Part shown: one piece after another, positions 6,955 through 8,678 of the stretch | Layout of the letters: each line of letters starts with the position of its first letter | Position numbering within the stretch: position 1 is the first letter of the stretch | Source of the DNA: Methanobacteriaceae archaeon UBA349 | GTDB lineage: Archaea > Methanobacteriota > Methanobacteria > Methanobacteriales > Methanobacteriaceae | Direction of reading: 5' to 3' | Assembly: GCA_002509745.1 (NCBI GenBank) | Contig: DAWK01000180.1 | Coordinates: forward strand, 1-8,678 | Length of the DNA stretch: 8,678 nt | Translations under genes and position numbers: made by a program | Notes under the pieces: generated by a model | Database searches by the model: none | What the model was told of the DNA's origin: nothing | Seen by the model: the letters and a program-made list of their open reading frames with translations, nothing else

Positions 6955-8678
6955 TTAATTCAAACTATCCTCAATAATCCTAATCTCATCACCAGTAAGA
7001 CAATATAATTCATAAACCATCTGATCAATCTCATTATCAGTTTCCTCAATTTCCTGAAGCAAAGGCCTAATTTTAGAAACACTTTTCTCAAATTCCTCTT
7101 TTAAAGAAGTGAAATTTTCCCTATTTTTCACATCAACCTTCTTTTTCTTGAGTTCGGCCAGGAATTCATCCAGAGACAGTTCATAGTATTTTTCCAGCTT
7201 TTTAGAGAACTTTTCAACCTTGAATATGTGTTTTAACCACTCTTTGAATGAATTAATTTCATTTTGAAGGGTTTTATTCATTTCTAGCATATTGTCTGCT
7301 TTTTCAATGAATGGTTCTTGTTCTTCTGGTGTTGCTGGGTAGATGGGGAGTTGTTCTACGTATTGTTTGGTAAATCTTAAGTATCCTCCACTTGCATCAG
7401 TACTTATTCGTTTAAATTGCCAATAAAGTAATTTAGAATTAAATAAAGTAAGTAAATATTTTAAATTATAATCTTTATTATTTAAAGTCATCAAATAGCT
7501 AGTATTTAATAAGAATAGACCCTCTTCATCAATCGTGAACGATGGCTTAATAGATATATCTGGCCAAATAATTTTTATATTTTCAAATTCATCATAATAA
7601 GCACAATCTCTTAAATTAAACCAATATTTACCCTGATCACTTCTTTCAACTAATTTTTTCTTATTTTGACATAAATACTCAAGAACTGTTGGAAAATCTT
7701 CCATATTTATTCCGTTTTTCGATAAAATCAGGAAAGAAGTATCGTAGTTGACTCTATAAGCCTTAATATCCTTTCCTTTAATTAATGGTTTGATAATTTC
7801 ATGATTTTTAGGATTTTTATTTATGAATAAGTTTTTTGTTAATTCATCAATAACAAAAGCATCGTTAAATCCAGTTTTCAGCCCATAATATATTCCAAGA
7901 CCTTTAATTTGTTTAAGAATTAAGTTTGAATTCTTTATTTTATCAAATAAATCTAAAATTTTTGGATTTTCAAAGTTCCATGAGTTTTTTAGTCTAATTT
8001 GATTAATTCTGTACTGATTATTTACAAAAATTTGATTATCTTCAGATTTACCCTTTTTTAAAATAAAAACACTGGGATAAGTTGTTGCATCTGCAAAAAC
8101 ACTAGCAAAAGTATAATCTACATATATATTGAAACTAGTTTCATCAATTAATCTACGAAGATTTTTACCATAATTTGAGCGTATAAACTTATTAGAAGAG
8201 ATAAAACCAATTTTACCATTCTTTTTAATTATTTTAAGCCCTCTCTCAAAGAAATAAACATACAAATCGGCCACACCAGTGTAAACCTCATAATTATCCT
8301 TTAAGTAAGGTTTAATCTCTTTAATCCGTTCCTGCCTTACATAAGGAGGATTCCCCACAACCACATCAAATCCACCATCATCAAAAATGGGCCTAAACTC
8401 CTCATCCCAATTAAAGGCCTTGTCCCCTGCAAATTCCTTATCATCAATAAGTGAATTACCACATTTAATATTGTCATCCAAATTAGGCAAGGCCAAACCT
8501 TTCTTACAGACCTTTAAGAACAAAGATAACTTGGTTATCTCCACTGATTCTTCATTCAAATCCACACCATAGATATTATTTAAAAGAATCTCTCTTCTTT
8601 GACCAATATTATCAATGTAACGATCCAGAGATTTATTCTCTTTATAAAGCTCTTCGTGTAGGGCCTCATGAATTTCCA
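6955..8678 (-). CDS. Eco57I/type IIG-like N6-adenine DNA methyltransferase with target-recognition region, C-terminal part
   Basis: The frame stays open to the right edge, so the N-terminus lies outside. A GTG at 8563-8565 is internal: the frame continues upstream as LLNNIYGVDLNEES, a conserved family segment. About 574 residues are in view. Counting from that GTG, GNSLI is at 36-40, the catalytic motif N-P-P-Y is at 72-75 (bases 8341-8352), and GKIGFISSNKFIRSNYGKNLR at 117-137 follows. A TaqI/Eco57I-like target-recognition region spans about 150-410, with helical and coiled-coil regions after it and a typical end (MVYELYCLTGDEIRIIE). The enzyme methylates adenine in a specific site. Whether a nuclease domain is fused, as in type IIG enzymes, or whether this is a PglX-like methylase cannot be seen here, because the SAM-binding motif I and anything before it are outside. 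The central part is much more AT-rich than the ends. Confidence 0.85.
   Translation of the reverse strand, partial: EIHEALHEELYKENKSLDRYIDNIGQRREILLNNIYGVDLNEESVEITKLSLFLKVCKKGLALPNLDDNIKCGNSLIDDKEFAGDKAFNWDEEFRPIFDDGGFDVVVGNPPYVRQERIKEIKPYLKDNYEVYTGVADLYVYFFERGLKIIKKNGKIGFISSNKFIRSNYGKNLRRLIDETSFNIYVDYTFASVFADATTYPSVFILKKGKSEDNQIFVNNQYRINQIRLKNSWNFENPKILDLFDKIKNSNLILKQIKGLGIYYGLKTGFNDAFVIDELTKNLFINKNPKNHEIIKPLIKGKDIKAYRVNYDTSFLILSKNGINMEDFPTVLEYLCQNKKKLVERSDQGKYWFNLRDCAYYDEFENIKIIWPDISIKPSFTIDEEGLFLLNTSYLMTLNNKDYNLKYLLTLFNSKLLYWQFKRISTDASGGYLRFTKQYVEQLPIYPATPEEQEPFIEKADNMLEMNKTLQNEINSFKEWLKHIFKVEKFSKKLEKYYELSLDEFLAELKKKKVDVKNRENFTSLKEEFEKSVSKIRPLLQEIEETDNEIDQMVYELYCLTGDEIRIIEDSLN

Noticed and set aside
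8387..8572. Plus-strand frame of 61 codons inside the methyltransferase gene
   Set aside because: It is a shadow of the conserved NPPY-upstream region, with no independent support.
6955..8678. GTG at 8563-8565 considered as the true methyltransferase start
   Set aside because: The frame continues upstream to the window edge and encodes the conserved NNIYGVD segment, so the gene is simply cut by the window.

Overview
The window looks like a chromosomal accessory region of a methanogenic archaeon, probably Methanobacterium or a close relative in the Methanobacteriales. The reasons are a 79-residue protein that I recognise as the MTH865-like family, AT-rich intergenic DNA with TATA-box promoters and oligo-T terminators, strong GGAGGTGA-type ribosome binding sites, and an ArsR-like winged-helix regulator of a type common in methanogens. 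Family assignments come from reading the protein sequences by eye; no search was run.

Layout. Positions 1-200 hold the N-terminus of a metallophosphatase/5'-nucleotidase (minus strand, cut by the window edge). An MTH865-like gene follows (397-636, minus). It is divergent from a four-cysteine winged-helix regulator (798-1553, plus), and the 161-bp gap between them carries several palindromes. A small basic protein (1649-1783, minus), absent from any simple ATG-plus-ribosome-site model, has a perfect Shine-Dalgarno inside its own reading frame. The centre (1923-6871, minus) is a compact four-gene operon. The right end (6955-8678, minus, partial) is an Eco57I/type IIG-like adenine DNA methyltransferase with a C-terminal target-recognition region.

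The central operon is a complete type II CBASS anti-phage system. In transcription order it encodes Cap4 (PD-(D/E)xK nuclease fused to a SAVED sensor), a clade-D-like cGAS/DncV nucleotidyltransferase (CdnD), Cap2 (fused E2-E1 ubiquitin-transfer-like enzyme) and Cap3 (JAMM isopeptidase). The expected logic is this: infection leads CdnD to make a cyclic oligonucleotide; the SAVED domain of Cap4 binds it; the nuclease then degrades DNA. Cap2 primes CdnD by attaching its C-terminus to a target, and Cap3 reverses that. All the catalytic residues I know to look for are present. The operon has its own putative promoter after the methyltransferase gene and a hairpin/oligo-U terminator after cap3. With the methyltransferase gene it forms a small defence island.

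The most unusual points are: a full ubiquitin-like-regulated CBASS in an apparently archaeal setting; an 11-codon AAT repeat (poly-Asn) in the disordered CdnD tail just before the C-terminus used for conjugation; a Gly-Gly-Ser-Phe-Ala C-terminus whose codons also carry the cap2 ribosome site; a sharp base-composition mosaic inside the methyltransferase gene; and an apparent ATA (or other non-standard) start in the small basic gene.
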